From assembly GCF_024713945.1 (NCBI RefSeq), contig NC_134684.1, positions 3,851,001 through 3,915,000 of the forward strand: a stretch of 64,000 bases of DNA. Reading direction: 5' to 3'. A program made the translations under genes and the position numbers. The notes beneath the pieces are model-generated. The model saw only the letters and a list, made by a program, of their open reading frames with translations, ran no database searches and had not been told where the DNA came from. Shown piece after piece: positions 27,772 to 46,421 of this stretch (positions are counted from its first letter, which is position 1; every line of letters begins with the position of its first letter). Source of the stretch: Dermatophagoides farinae. Taxonomy: Eukaryota > Arthropoda > Arachnida > Sarcoptiformes > Pyroglyphidae.

Positions 27772-28606
27772 TTAACCATCTTTCTTTTCATCTTGTTTCG
27801 GCACAACTTCTACTGGTTGTGTTATTTGTTGGAAAAATTTTGATAATGAATTTGTCAATGAATTAATCGATGATGATGATGATGATGGTAGTTGTGGCTG
27901 TGTATCCGTTGCAATGAAATATTCATTATTCGATTGTTGTCGCAATAGGCCATTGAGTCCAGCCGATGCATCTTTACCAACATTTTGTGTTTGACTGCCG
28001 AAATTTTTCATAAAATTATTAATCGAATTCATTGCTTCATTAAAATTTTTACTAATCGTTTCGGATAGATTTGTTGGATTCAATGTTTCACTGATTGAAC
28101 TCCATGCACTAGTAACAGTATCGGTGATACATGTTTTTGTATCAAAATTTTCACATAATTTTTTCACAGCTTGCATTGCCACATTTGATTCTAATGAATT
28201 TAATTTTTCTTCATAATGTGATTCTTGACAAATTCTTGTCGATCTTGCCACTGTTACGTAAGCTTTTACACCTTGTACACATAAATCATAACGTGCATTT
28301 TTACTGTAAATAAACAAACAAACAAAAAAAAATCATTCTTTTTCACAACAATTTTTCAATCAAATACATACCAACAAGCATTTTTTGGATCCAAACTATC
28401 CATCGAAATAAGTGTTGATCGAATAGCTTTACAGCTGTCTATCATTGAATCCAGAACTTTGTCGCAGGTTTGATTCTGTCCATAAACCACTATGAGAGAG
28501 ATAAAGAATTTAAACGACAGTATAAATCACGATTGTACATTGTATAATTTCCGTTCATACCTGCGATGAATAGCATTAAGCAATAAAAAGATACTTTAAT
28601 CATCAT
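27772..28606 (-). CDS. Small secreted cysteine-containing protein, family unknown
   Basis: Three exons (28,606-28,561; 28,489-28,372; 28,303-27,772) joined by GT-AG introns of 71 and 68 bases give 231 residues in frame. Residues 1-15 (MMIKVSFYCLMLFIA) are a signal peptide. The next ~110 residues carry about eight cysteines, including an adjacent CC pair and spaced singles, suggesting a disulfide-bonded extracellular domain. The C-terminal ~100 residues are Ser/Thr/Asn/Gln-rich, with a polyserine run and a charged end (KQDEKKDG). There is no dibasic pro-peptide pattern and no membrane segment. I do not recognise the family. Secretion is inferred from the signal peptide. The conserved splice phases make the gene model itself reliable. 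Confidence 0.8.
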
Positions 28607-29652
28607 TGTTGTTTGTTGATGTTGTAGAAAATTCTTGAATTAACACACAAAATGAATAATAATCTATGCTCGACAATGTCCAAATGTCTTGTGACTATAT
28701 TATTAAGATTTGTATAAATAAACCAAACTAAACACACAAACACACACAAACACTGAAATAAAAAACAAACCAAAATGTTCATGTTTATCATATAATTTTA
28801 TTATTATTATTACTTAGTTTGGAAAAATTTTCTTTTCCTTTTATTGATAATCGATGGTAGTGGTGGTAAATAAATGATGATGGTAAATAAATGTTATAAC
28901 ACATATCACATTCGCTGATTTTATGAAAAAAAACACATTCAAACCTTGAAATCTATTTGCTATATTAATCATCATCATTCATCATCATTTTAAAATCATA
29001 AATGTTGATGAATAAGCAGATTGCCAATATCGATAGCTTTTTTTTTTGGTCTCACGTTCATAATCTCATTCGATTCATCAAAACATGGCCATCATTTTCA
29101 TCATGCACAAACAAACAATTTAAAAAACAAAATAACCGCATCGAACATTTTTTTTAATGGCCTTTATGACGCCATCTATTAGCCATTTTTCATTTTATTC
29201 ATTTTTCAAATTATTATATCATCATTATCATTATATAGAAAAAAAATTATACAAATTTCAAAAAAAATATCAAATCCTAATTCTTGTTGTTGTTGTTGAA
29301 TTGAGTCGGAAGAACTGAAAAAATCATCATCCCGAAGAAACAAATGAATTTAGCTCAGATAACCAAAACCGAAAAAGATCATCACCATCATCATATATGT
29401 ACTGATTTATTAATATAAAAAAAGCTGAATTATAAATATGTAAGACAATCTTAATGAATTCTAAATTATAATATATTATATATAAATCCTAAAAAAGAAG
29501 ACGATGATGATGATGATGAATTCAAGTTTTTTCTTTTCATAAATAAAATTATTATTATTATATATTGGCAATGTTTGAATGTTTTGAATACCCAAATTAA
29601 AGATGAAAATGATGAAGAAAAAAAATGAAAATGAAAGTTTCATTTGTATCAA
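28607..29652. other. Intergenic, AT-rich
   Basis: About 1 kb between two minus-strand genes. Contains short ATC/ATG repeats and A/T tracts. The right part is the likely 3' UTR of the ZSWIM gene. No further gene seen. Confidence 0.7.
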
Positions 29653-36333
<6,681 letters not shown>

Positions 36334-37207
36334 TATTATTGCATCAATCCTGTTTTCATAGCTTCGCAATGAAAATGAAAATGATTTGAATCATCATCAT
36401 CAATAATTCTTCAATATAATCGATGGCCAATTGATTCAATTAATTATCATCATCATTCTCACGATTGATTAAAGGCATTCGACACAAACATTGGAAAATG
36501 AAGCACACATAAGACGTATATGAATTTTTATCGAAGACAATTTTTTCAATGGAAGAATTTTTTTCAATTAAAACGAAACGCAAATGAGAAAGATTCAACT
36601 GATTTCTTTTTTGGTTGACTTTGAGTCCATGTGCAACAACAAATTCATGTGATGATCAATCAGATTTTTTTTTCTTTCGTAGAATTTCAAAGTGAAGAAT
36701 TTCGTTTTCTTTTATTTTGTGTGTTTTCGGATCTCAATCATTTATTATTGCTACGCATTTAATATTAATTTCGGACTAAAAAGAAAACAAAAATCGAAAT
36801 TCGACGTTGTTGTTGTTGTTGTTGTTGTTGTAGTTTTATTATAACCAAACAAAACAGAGGAACAGACATTGACGATTACGAAAGAGACGTAGATAATTTA
36901 TATAAATTATTACAGTAGTACATCGATTAACGATATTGTTTCGTTCAATGATGGTTGAAATTTTTCCAATTAATGATCATTACCTATGCTAAATTGAATT
37001 GAAGACAAAAAAGATTTTCAAATTGCATTGACACAATCATGTTTGGATTTGAAGTTCAAATTCCAACAAATTTTCACTGACCATATTTAGTTTGTTTGGA
37101 TGAATTCTTATAATTGTCTGTCGTCAATTCTTATTAACGATGATTTCTAATAACGATGGTAGTCTTGGAACGGATTACCATCGATAGCCGAGTTAGCACT
37201 GTATTGC
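36334..37207. other. Upstream region of ZSWIM gene
   Basis: About 0.9 kb holding the presumed 5' UTR and promoter of the minus-strand ZSWIM gene. No clear TATA-Inr pair seen for it. Contains (GTT)n at about 36,806-36,830. Confidence 0.6.
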
Positions 37208-37238
37208 TATAAAACTATGCAATTGAATTACATCAATC
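37208..37238 (+). promoter_or_regulatory. TATA box and initiator of small secreted gene
   Basis: TATAAAAC at 37,208-37,215 is followed by TCAATC at 37,233-37,238. The A at 37,235 would be the start site, 27 bases after the TATA start. The predicted 5' UTR is 68 bases, ending at the ATG at 37,303. Confidence 0.45.
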
Positions 37239-37302
37239 AATCAATCAGTCAATCATTTATTCAATGATAATGTGAAGATTGTTATCTAAAATACTGTATT
37301 TT

Positions 37303-37581
37303 ATGATGTATATTAATAATTCAATTAATCGAATATTTTTGATGTTAATGTTGATGTTGTTGATGTTGCTGATGATGATGATGAATTTCAATCAATGTAA
37401 AAAATTGATCCAAAAAAATTGTGCCAATAATTCCAATGATACATTGGAATTTCTTTCAAAGTTAATCTTAACCGCTGCCAAAAAAATGAAAATCACAACA
37501 AAATTGTCACCGCATCTACAATTACATCAGACATGGCAAATTGCAATACACACACACATAGATCAAAACCGAATTGGATGA
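37303..37581 (+). CDS. Probable small secreted protein, family unknown
   Basis: Single open frame of 92 residues from ATG 37,303 (a second in-frame ATG follows directly). A short Asn-rich start is followed by a Leu/Met-rich hydrophobic core (residues about 11-27) ending near NFNQC, typical of a signal peptide. The mature part would be about 60 residues, basic, with two cysteines (C..KKLIQKNC) and Lys clusters (AAKKMK). Its composition is far less repetitive than surrounding frames, and a TATA-initiator pair lies 95-65 bases upstream. No family recognised; no dibasic-amidation pattern of a neuropeptide. The Met-rich core is partly made by ATG repeats, so a chance frame is possible. Confidence 0.45.
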   Translation: MMYINNSINRIFLMLMLMLLMLLMMMMNFNQCKKLIQKNCANNSNDTLEFLSKLILTAAKKMKITTKLSPHLQLHQTWQIAIHTHIDQNRIG

Positions 37582-38223
37582 TGTAAAAGAAGAAGAAGAA
37601 AAACGCCCACTACCACATCAATCAACATAAAAATATTCAGTTCGAATGAGATCAAATGATGACAAGGATTCTGGAATTTTTCATTAAACTTGAAAAAAAT
37701 CTTGTGATTGACAACAACAAAACACAAAACGATGATTCAATGTTATTGTTGTGATTTAATTATTGCTTTTTTGTTTGTTGTTGATGATCCTGGTTGAATC
37801 GAAATCGACGCAGAAAAATCTGATCACTGATTATTGCTTAACAATGATGAATAAAATGGTAGAAAAAGATTTCATTTCACTTTTTGTTGTTATCGTTGTT
37901 GTTGAATGTTTTTTTTTTGTTTGTGTGTCAAATGTAAGTGTGTGTGCGTGTAAAAAGATTGTAAATATCGTTGTTTTTGTTGACACCAAATACAGAAAAA
38001 AAAACAATAAAGTCGATGATGATGATAATCAGCCATCCACAAATACACAAACCACACACACACACACACTCACACACAACAGAGACAAACAATTGAATCA
38101 ATCAGCCAAACACACAACAGATCCAATGATCAAACCATAGTCATTCCATTTCCAGACGATTCAATATATTGAATCTCAGTGTCTGTCATAGAGTCTTTGT
38201 GTGTTGTTCAGTGCAATGGCACC

Positions 38224-38254
<31 letters not shown>

Positions 38255-41200
38255 TCTGTCGTTCTCTAACTTTCTATGTGTGTGTGTGTGTGTGTGTGTT
38301 TGTGAATGTGAGAACAGGCGAGAATTACAATGATGAGACATACTCACACATTCACATTCATAATAAACAGAGAGTTTTCGCTATCTTTCATTCAAATCAT
38401 TTTTTTTTCACTTTTATTCCTCATCCTCCTCCCATGTTTTTAAAAAAGTAAAAACTTTCTCCACCACCACCACCACCAACAACAACAACAAAATCGTGTG
38501 TTTTGTTTTGTTTGTGTATAGTTATTATTAAATGCACAAGTGGAACGACAACGACGACAACGAATAAATGAATATAAGTGAATGAGACGTTCCGATCAGA
38601 ATTTTTTTTTTAATAATAGTATAAAGAACACACAATTGAAAAGGAAGAAGAACAAGATGAAGATGATGAGGAGGATGGAAAGAAAATTACTTTCACTTTA
38701 TGGTAGTAGCAATAATAATGGGAAAAAAAACCATAAAATAAGTTTTGTCTTATTTTCATTCTTTTTTTTTTGGTTGTGATCTAAATTTTGTTTGTTTGGT
38801 CTCGACCAAATAAACAAAATAACAATAATAATCATGTGTGTGTGTGTGTGTTAGGCCAAGGTGCATGCACATAGAAAATTTTTCCTCCTCATTTGAGGGT
38901 GAGAAATAAAATGTACAATGAGAAAGTGAGAATTTTTGTAAATGCTTCGCCCACAAAATTTATGCTACTTACGTACATAATATATAAACAAACAACGGTA
39001 GTAGCATAAAATATAATGGCTACACGTGATAAATTCCATTTAAAGGGGTAGTGGTTTGTGATGTTGGTACTGGTGTACATATATCATTATTAAAAAGAAC
39101 AAAAAAAAATAAATAAATATGCGCATGTCAATAAAATATGACGGCATTTAATAATCCACCAATTGATGATGATGGAATGGAACAGAAATTTTTTTTTTTT
39201 TTTATTGAATTGAAAAAGATGTTGTAATGTAATGTATTTAGTTACTCGAACAGACGATGTTTAAACATGCACATGCATGCATGCATGTTATTTGATTAAT
39301 AAAAATGACTGAAATGATGATGATAGTGATTGTTGTTGTTGTTGGTAAGAATGGTTTCGACCAAACAAAATATATGTATCCTATATGCCCATTCCTCTTC
39401 CCAAATTTTTTTTTTTTTCATTTGTAATGTTTATCAATGTTCTCTTAACCCCTATATTTTTCAAACGGATTTTCTTTTCTTTTTCTCCCATCTCATCCGG
39501 TATTAATCACATACACACACACACACCTAAACAAACAGAATTGTTTTTGTTGTTGTTGTTTTTATATCCCATCACATCACACATTTTTTGCAATATAAAG
39601 TGTGTTATTGACAAATGAGATTTCTGTTTCTCAAAATTCTCTACAATTCAAACAAAAAATGAGAATAAAAACATACACACACACACACACACGCATAGTA
39701 CTTGATGTCATTCAAAACATCTCAAATCTTCAATGTTTGTGCAAAAAAAAAAAAAAAAAAAAAAAACAGAGCAACCGTCGAAAATAATGTTTGAAAATCT
39801 GTGGAAAAAAAAATGAAAAAATTTCCAATTGAAATTAATTCCTGCAAACAACAAAAAACCGAAGAAGAAGAAGAAGAAGAAGAAAATTCATTAAATTCAA
39901 TGCCAACGGAGAAATGTCCTTTGTCCGGATGTTTCCAAGTATTTTTTTTTCATCAATTCTATCTGGTCGATCTAGTTTTGTCAGGTTCATTATTATTATC
40001 ACCATCATCATCATCATTGAATTTTTCCTGCTATTATATAATATATGAAACTGGCAAAAAAAAAACCAGATAGAATTTTGAATATCAATGTGTACCACTA
40101 CCCATTATAATGATGATGATGATCATCATTATCAACGCCGTCATTTCCACCAAGAACCATCATCATCATCATCGACAACAACAACAAAAATTATAATGAC
40201 AATGACCATGCGTGCGTGAAAAATTCATAGACAAAAAAAAAAAAAAAAAAAAAAAAACACATCCACATACATGAACGAAAAATTGCCGGTAGTAGAATTT
40301 TGAATGATAGTGAAAACATATAGAATGGAAAATTAAAATTCAAAAAAAAAAAAAAAAATGCAGCTGTCAGGGAGGTTTGTGTTTTTTTTTCTTCACTCGA
40401 TTCTCTCATCACATCATCTATCTATTCGTGCCATTATTATTATCATCATCATCATCATTATCTTACAACTACAAACTGTATGACGATGATGATGATGATG
40501 ATGATTGATCAAGATCAAAAAAAAAAGAAAGAAAAGTTAAAGACCAGTTTTCATTTCCTTTTCTTTATACATAAAAATAAAATGAACACACGACAACCAC
40601 AATATAATGATGATTCGAAATACGATCTAACCACCTTTTTTTTGGAATTTGAATTGTAAATGCATGCATGCATGCATCGATTTCTATTCAATTCGATTCG
40701 ATAATGATGATGATGATGATGAGGGTTGAGAAATGGAAAAGAAATGAAATTCTTACAAAATTCATAATGGGAATTTTGAATGTTCTTTTTTTTGTTATCT
40801 CACACCATTAAAAAACATATATAATGGTAATCCAGAAAAAAAACGTTTTTTCTATCATTGATTATCATCGATTGATCATCATTGATGAAATTAAATCAAG
40901 ATGGTGGCGATTTCTTTTTCTAAAAAAAAAAATCTGGTACGTGTTTGTTTTTTTTCATTTTTTAAATATTCAAATTCAGCAAACATCAGCAAAAAAAAAC
41001 TCACACACAGAATACATGAATTCAGGGTAATAAAAAAAAAAAAAAAATTTTGTTGACTAAGTAGCCTGGGTGCGGCCATTTTTTTTTTTTTATATTTAAT
41101 TTAATGTCTGTATATAAATCTTGCCGTCTATATATCTTTATGTGCCTATATTATTATATAACATTACATTAAACCTACACACACACACACACACATATCC

Positions 41201-42238
41201 GTATACAGACAACAAAATGGTATTTGTATGCATCTTAATCATTTCATTCCCTTTTTTCCAAAAAAAAAAAAAAAAAAAAATGCTACATTAAATCTGAATG
41301 TATAACATTAAAAAACGATCCATTGTCCCCTATAAATAGTGTTGTTGTTGTTGTTGTCATTATGGTTTTTTTTTGGATCGTGGAACAACAACAACACTAG
41401 ATGGCCAGTCATCATCATCATCATCATCATGGTGTTTGGAAGTAGCATTTATTAAATATATGGTGCTTGTATATGTGCGAGTGTTGTTCCATTTTGGGTT
41501 TAAATTCTTTTTTTTTTTATTTCTGTTGACCTTATGAATGTTTAGTTGATTTTTTTTTATATATCACGAATCAATTATGGTTTTTTTTTGAAAATAATAA
41601 AAATTCACAATTGGATTACCACCGCAGCACCGAAACCGACACACACAGACAACAGCTGAACCCAATTTTTTTTCAAAGCAAACGCGAAATAAGATATAAT
41701 AATGGCATAATGAATTTAAATTTTTTTTTCTTCTTCTGATCATATCAAATTCAATATAGAAACACAAACACACACACACACAAAAAAAAAGGAAATCCGG
41801 AATTTTTTCTCATTATTAAAATTCACACGAACAAATTAATACGCCATCTTTTGTTGGAAAATTGAACTAAATTGAATTTTTTTTTTAAATTGACCATTTG
41901 TAATTTGACTATAAACGGACAAATTATTCAAAAGCAAAAAAAAAAATCATTGTTTTTTTCATTGATAACGTTGTTAAAACTAAAATCAACAAGTGAATAT
42001 ATATATATGCTAGGTCTCATATGATATAGAGGGCGCCTTGTTTCAATGAATTTATTGTCAAAAAAAAAAAAAAAAAAAACTGGTTGTACGTATATATTAC
42101 TACTTTATGTGCTGTATATCAATTAATTTCGACGTAGTAGCATTCAAAAATATAAAACATCACTCATACACACTCATACACACACAAACACGTGCCATTA
42201 TTATTATTATTATTATTTGATGTATGACGCATCAATTC
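37582..42238. other. Repeat-rich gap
   Basis: About 4.7 kb without a supportable gene. Contains CA/GT tracts, A homopolymers (for example about 38,224-38,249, 39,741-39,765, 40,235-40,257), ATGC-type tetranucleotide tracts at 39,272-39,287 and 40,660-40,677, and CCA/ATG triplets. A short stretch at 37,785-37,860 (+) looks locally coding but has no usable start. Confidence 0.6.
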
Positions 42239-42394
42239 TCAACATTGACTTTCATCCTGATCCTGATAACGACTACAAAAATAAATATTAAACGGTATAT
42301 AATACATAGGAGAAGCAATAGCTAATGCTACACAACATAACATTATAGACATGATATAAGATGCTGCTACAACGGGTTCACATACTACTGAATA
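42239..42394 (-). CDS. Orphan 3'-terminal exon of a membrane protein
   Basis: A minus-strand segment beginning directly after a good acceptor (TTTGCAG) at 42,394 and ending at TGA 42,241-42,239 encodes 51 residues without low complexity. There is a hydrophobic helix (about residues 8-35) between YSVVCEPVV and PMYYIPFNIYF, then a short polar tail ending QDQDESQC. It is compositionally unlike everything around it. It looks like the last transmembrane segment and cytoplasmic tail of a polytopic protein. The upstream exons should lie at higher coordinates on the minus strand; I could not find them between 42.4 and 43.6 kb, so the intron may be long and could enclose ZFTRAF1. Family not recognised. 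Confidence 0.55.
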   Translation of the reverse strand, partial: YSVVCEPVVAASYIMSIMLCCVALAIASPMYYIPFNIYFCSRYQDQDESQC

Positions 42395-43598
42395 CTGCAA
42401 ACAAAACAAAAACAAAACAAAAAATGAGGGACATTACATTCTATATTATTAATTCAATGTGAAAAAGTTAACATTGTGGCTGTTCTGGCCATAATAATAT
42501 TTTTTTCTTATTTAGATACAACTACTGCCAATATGTATGGATTTCATCATCATCATCATTGCTACCACCACCCAATGTTGAACAGCAGCACGACCATAAC
42601 AACAACAACAACAACAACAACAATAATAATAAACAGCAGACTAAAAACAAAACAAGAAGATTGAACGAATTTGATACAATTCGATTCGTATATATACGAT
42701 GAAACAACTCCCATTTTTTTTTTTTGAAAGAAAGAAAGAAAAAAAACATCCATTTGGTACATTCATCAGTGAATAAAATAAATAAATAAATAAAAATTTT
42801 TCAAAGTTTAAAAAGCATATTTTTTTTTATATTTTAAAATCAAATTTTCATTGACTTTTTTTTCGGTGTATAATAATAGTGACATTGATTGAATTGTTTG
42901 TTTGTTTGCTTTTGTTTGTGTTTGTGTTTCAATTCAATGGTGTTTTTTTTGAACACTAGGCGATAATAATAATAACCACCATCCATTATAATTTTTATTT
43001 TCTTTCTCTGTATCTCTATCTATCTATCTACAACAACAACAACAACAACTGTATGTATCGTTGTTGATCCATGAACATCCATAGTTGATTTTTTGTTGTT
43101 GTTGTTGTTGTGTTCAAAGAAAAAATAAAAAAAAAAGCTTTACAAGGACATTATTGGCTATTGTATTTTGGCTGCATGATTTGTTAAATTCATTTACATA
43201 CATACACATTGAATTAAAAGCAGGTAAGCAATATAGTTTTTAGATATATGATGGCCAAATAAATCAGTTATATTTCTTTTTCTGTTTTCATAAAGAAAAA
43301 AAAAACATAAACATCGAAATTTCGAGCACGGATTTTTTTGACTTTCATATTTATATACGTCATCATCATCATATGTTAACCACATTGATTCGAATTTTAT
43401 TTCAAAATTGGAACCAATTTTGTTTTTCCGTTTTTTTTTTTTTTTTTTTTGTTTGATTCTCAATCATCATTGTTGAAAATATAGTTATTGTTTGTTTGTG
43501 TGTATGATACATGTATATAGTTGATTTTTGATTTCAGTTAATATATACCAAAAATCCCTATTACCCTAGCATTACTGATCATTATTATTATTATCATA
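42395..43598. other. Intergenic and 5' region of ZFTRAF1
   Basis: Repeat-rich (AAC, GTT, TCTA, A/T). A polypyrimidine-like acceptor (GATTTCAG) ends at about 43,537, so the ZFTRAF1 start codon probably sits in a second exon whose 5' UTR begins there. The first, non-coding exon was not located. Confidence 0.5.
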
Positions 43599-45477
43599 AT
43601 GTCGACTGATGTATTGAATAGTAATGCAGCCACTGCTAATGCTGTTCCTACTGTAGATAATAATAATGGAACATCAAATACATCGGCCAATAATTCATCG
43701 AATAATGGCCAAATAGAATCGACAAATTCATCATCTTCATCGTCGTCATCTTCGTCATCGTCATCTACAGCTTCAACATCTAATACCACATTATTGGCTA
43801 CACAGCCACAACAAGCATCAACTTCGATGATGGGTGCACCCACTTCAGTTGTGGTCACTATATCCACTCAACAACAACAGCAGCAGCAGCATCAGCAGCA
43901 ACAACAACATGCCCAACAAGGACCTTCCACATCATCGCAATCGACATCATCCTTGGTGGCTGGACCATCATCACAGGCCTCATATGTTGGCATCATAAAC
44001 GAAATACCGGGCACATCGTCGACCTCGATGCAATATCTAACCGAAACTGCCACATATTTGCATTCGGTGATGAGTCAAGGTCAAACCCAAACATCACATC
44101 ATCTAATACATCCGATTCAATCATCATCATCATCGATAGCATCGTCTTCCGGATCTCAGAGTCTAGCTACCGAAACAGGTGTAGTAACGCAAAATGTACA
44201 TCATTTGATCAAAAGACCATTCGAATCAAATATGGATAAATTGTTGACCGCCGATGATTCCTGTGGTTCGGCATCTTCATCTTCAAAACGTTCAAAAATG
44301 TCATCATCATCTTTGTCGCCACCACCGTCTAAATTGTTTGATGCTGATGGCCTGACTATGCGTCAAAAACTTGAACAACGATTAAATGGCATTCTCTGCT
44401 GTGCTGTATGTTTGGACCTACCACGTTCATTTGTCTATCAAGTATGTACATTGTTCTAACATTAGCCAAATAATAATTGGTTGCATTTCTGATTATTTCT
44501 GGCCAGTGTACGAACGGACACCTGATGTGTGCTGGATGTTTTACACACGTTTTGGCCGATGCTCGTCTACGTGATGAATCACCCACCTGTCCAAGTTGCC
44601 GAGTGAATATATCGAAAGAATCTTGTAGTCGTAATTTGGCCGTAGAAAAAGCCGTGTCCGAATTACCAGGTGAATGCCGTTTCTGTCAACGAGAATTACC
44701 GCGATCAATGCTGGAGAAACATATGACTGAAATTTGTGAAGAAAGAATAGTACCATGTAGTTTCAGTAATATTGGCTGCCCTTGGAATGGGCCCTTTCAC
44801 GAAGCTGGTAAGTTTATTTGCCTGAATGATCGATAATCGATGGCTCATAGTGTCTTATGTATGATCATTAGCCTATCATGCTAATGATTGTAGTCATCCG
44901 AATAAATCGGCACGTGAAGTATTGGCTCATCTGGAGAATGAGGAACGTCGTAGATGTGAACAACGTCGTGTTCATGAAACTTTGTTCACATTGTTATCAT
45001 ATGAAAAGATTGCCTTTCATGATATACAATTTCGACCATACCGAACTGATGAATATATACATAAATTGTTCTATGAAACATCTCGATTTACCGCATTCAA
45101 CCTGCAATGGGTGGTCAAAGCACGTGTTAATGATGATCAACGAGATCCAACACAATCCTGTCAACGACATCTGAGTTTTCAGCTTTGTCTCAAATCAAAG
45201 ATCAACAATGCAATGACTATACACTATATGTTACTCAAGGTAAGATTGATTAGTATTGAGCTTTATTTATTAATATACTAAATTTTCACATTTATTCCAG
45301 GGACCACTTGGTGAAGCAAAAGTGTTACCCATGATATATAAATTTGATTTCAATGAATCACAGACTGAATCCAATTATAATTGCATAAATTTAGCATCAA
45401 CAAATGCTGATTCAAATCGTCTACTAGCAGAACGTACGATTAATTTTCGTTTAATCATGTTTCAGGCAAGCAAATGA
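43599..45477 (+). CDS. ZFTRAF1: Zinc finger TRAF-type protein 1 (CYHR1)
   Basis: Four exons (43,599-44,441; 44,507-44,807; 44,872-45,239; 45,301-45,477) give 562 residues. Residues 1-255 are Ser/Gln-rich and disordered, with a basic KRSKMSS patch. The RING finger starts with C267/C268-x2-C271 and continues across intron 1 as [11 protein letters not shown] and CPSC. A TRAF-type zinc region follows ([13 protein letters not shown] to GCPWNGPFH), then a C-terminal beta-rich domain ([20 protein letters not shown]). Each block matches vertebrate CYHR1/ZFTRAF1 closely; Siah was considered and does not fit. The human protein is 311-362 residues, so the N-terminus here is an extension. The RING suggests ubiquitin-ligase activity; the cellular role is little known. 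An AATAAA at 45,824-45,829 is a likely poly(A) signal. Confidence 0.95.
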
Positions 45478-45823
45478 CGACGTTGTCGGTGATGGTATTG
45501 GTAATTTAGAGTCATCTGTATTCCATTTTCATACAAAAAAAAACTAACATACTCTCTACAAACATTTTCGATTCATATCGATCCATCCATCACCGTTCAT
45601 TATTGATCATCATCGTCATCAAATCAAACCAGATATTTGGATACAAAAAAAATTATTTTTTTTTCTGTTAATTTTCTTTTTTTTGTGTTTATGTTAATTT
45701 GTTTAATTTCATTTGATTTGATTACACATCATCAACAAAAACACCACCTACATTAATGTTAATTGTTAATTTAGCTTTAGCTATGTGACATTTGTAACTA
45801 ACTAACCATTTTCATCTTGGTTA

Positions 45824-45829
45824 AATAAA
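45824..45829 (+). terminator. Poly(A) signal of ZFTRAF1
   Basis: AATAAA about 350 bases after the ZFTRAF1 stop codon, followed by T-rich sequence. Consistent with its 3' end; the sequence alone cannot prove use. Confidence 0.5.
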
Positions 45830-46021
45830 AAGTTTTTTTTTTGTTCTGTTCATTATCAAATATACAATTATCCCATATTAATTGTTGTAGAATTGGATCA
45901 TTATCAGGTTGAGAATTGTATCAGGATGATAAGGTCACCATGACTACGTCATTCGATGACACACCTATGCAATCTGATGAATGGCAATCAAGCTGTATGC
46001 AATGTGTGTGTGTGTGAGTAA

Positions 46022-46052
46022 TATATAAGAAATTATAATTTGTCACATCATT
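46022..46052 (+). promoter_or_regulatory. Possible promoter of the phosphatase gene
   Basis: TATATAAG at 46,022-46,029 with TCATT at 46,048-46,052; the A at 46,050 is 28 bases after the TATA start. It lies 370 bases before the phosphatase start codon. An acceptor-like TTATAATAG just before 46,408 suggests a 5' UTR intron. Confidence 0.35.
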
Positions 46053-46421
46053 ACATTATTATGACATCGGCTGTATATACGTTTTTTTTTTATTTGTCTG
46101 TTCGGTGAATATACAAAGACAAACACACACAAAATCATGTGTGTGTACATGTTTTCCATTCATTCAATACATCAATGACTATCATTGCCAATTTTTATTG
46201 GATAGTATATCCTGTGTGTGTGTTTGTGTGTACATGAGCATGATGTTGTTGTTGTTGTCATTGATGTTAATGTTGACTGCCACAGTTACAATATCATCAT
46301 CATCATCAGGCTCATCAGGCAACAACATAACGGTGTGGCGAACCGAAGCCAAATTAAAACAAAAAAAAAAAATCTAATGCGTCCAATTTAATTTATTATT
46401 ATAATAGAATGATTGAATTGA

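Noticed and set aside
43599-45477. Siah-type ubiquitin ligase
   Set aside because: RING spacing and the [11 protein letters not shown] and GCPWNGPFH blocks match CYHR1/ZFTRAF1, not Siah.
46105-46377. Plus-strand frame containing a signal-peptide-like Leu/Met segment before the phosphatase
   Set aside because: I found no donor that joins it in frame to the phosphatase, whose ATG is preceded by an in-frame stop; the core comes from GTT and ATG repeats.
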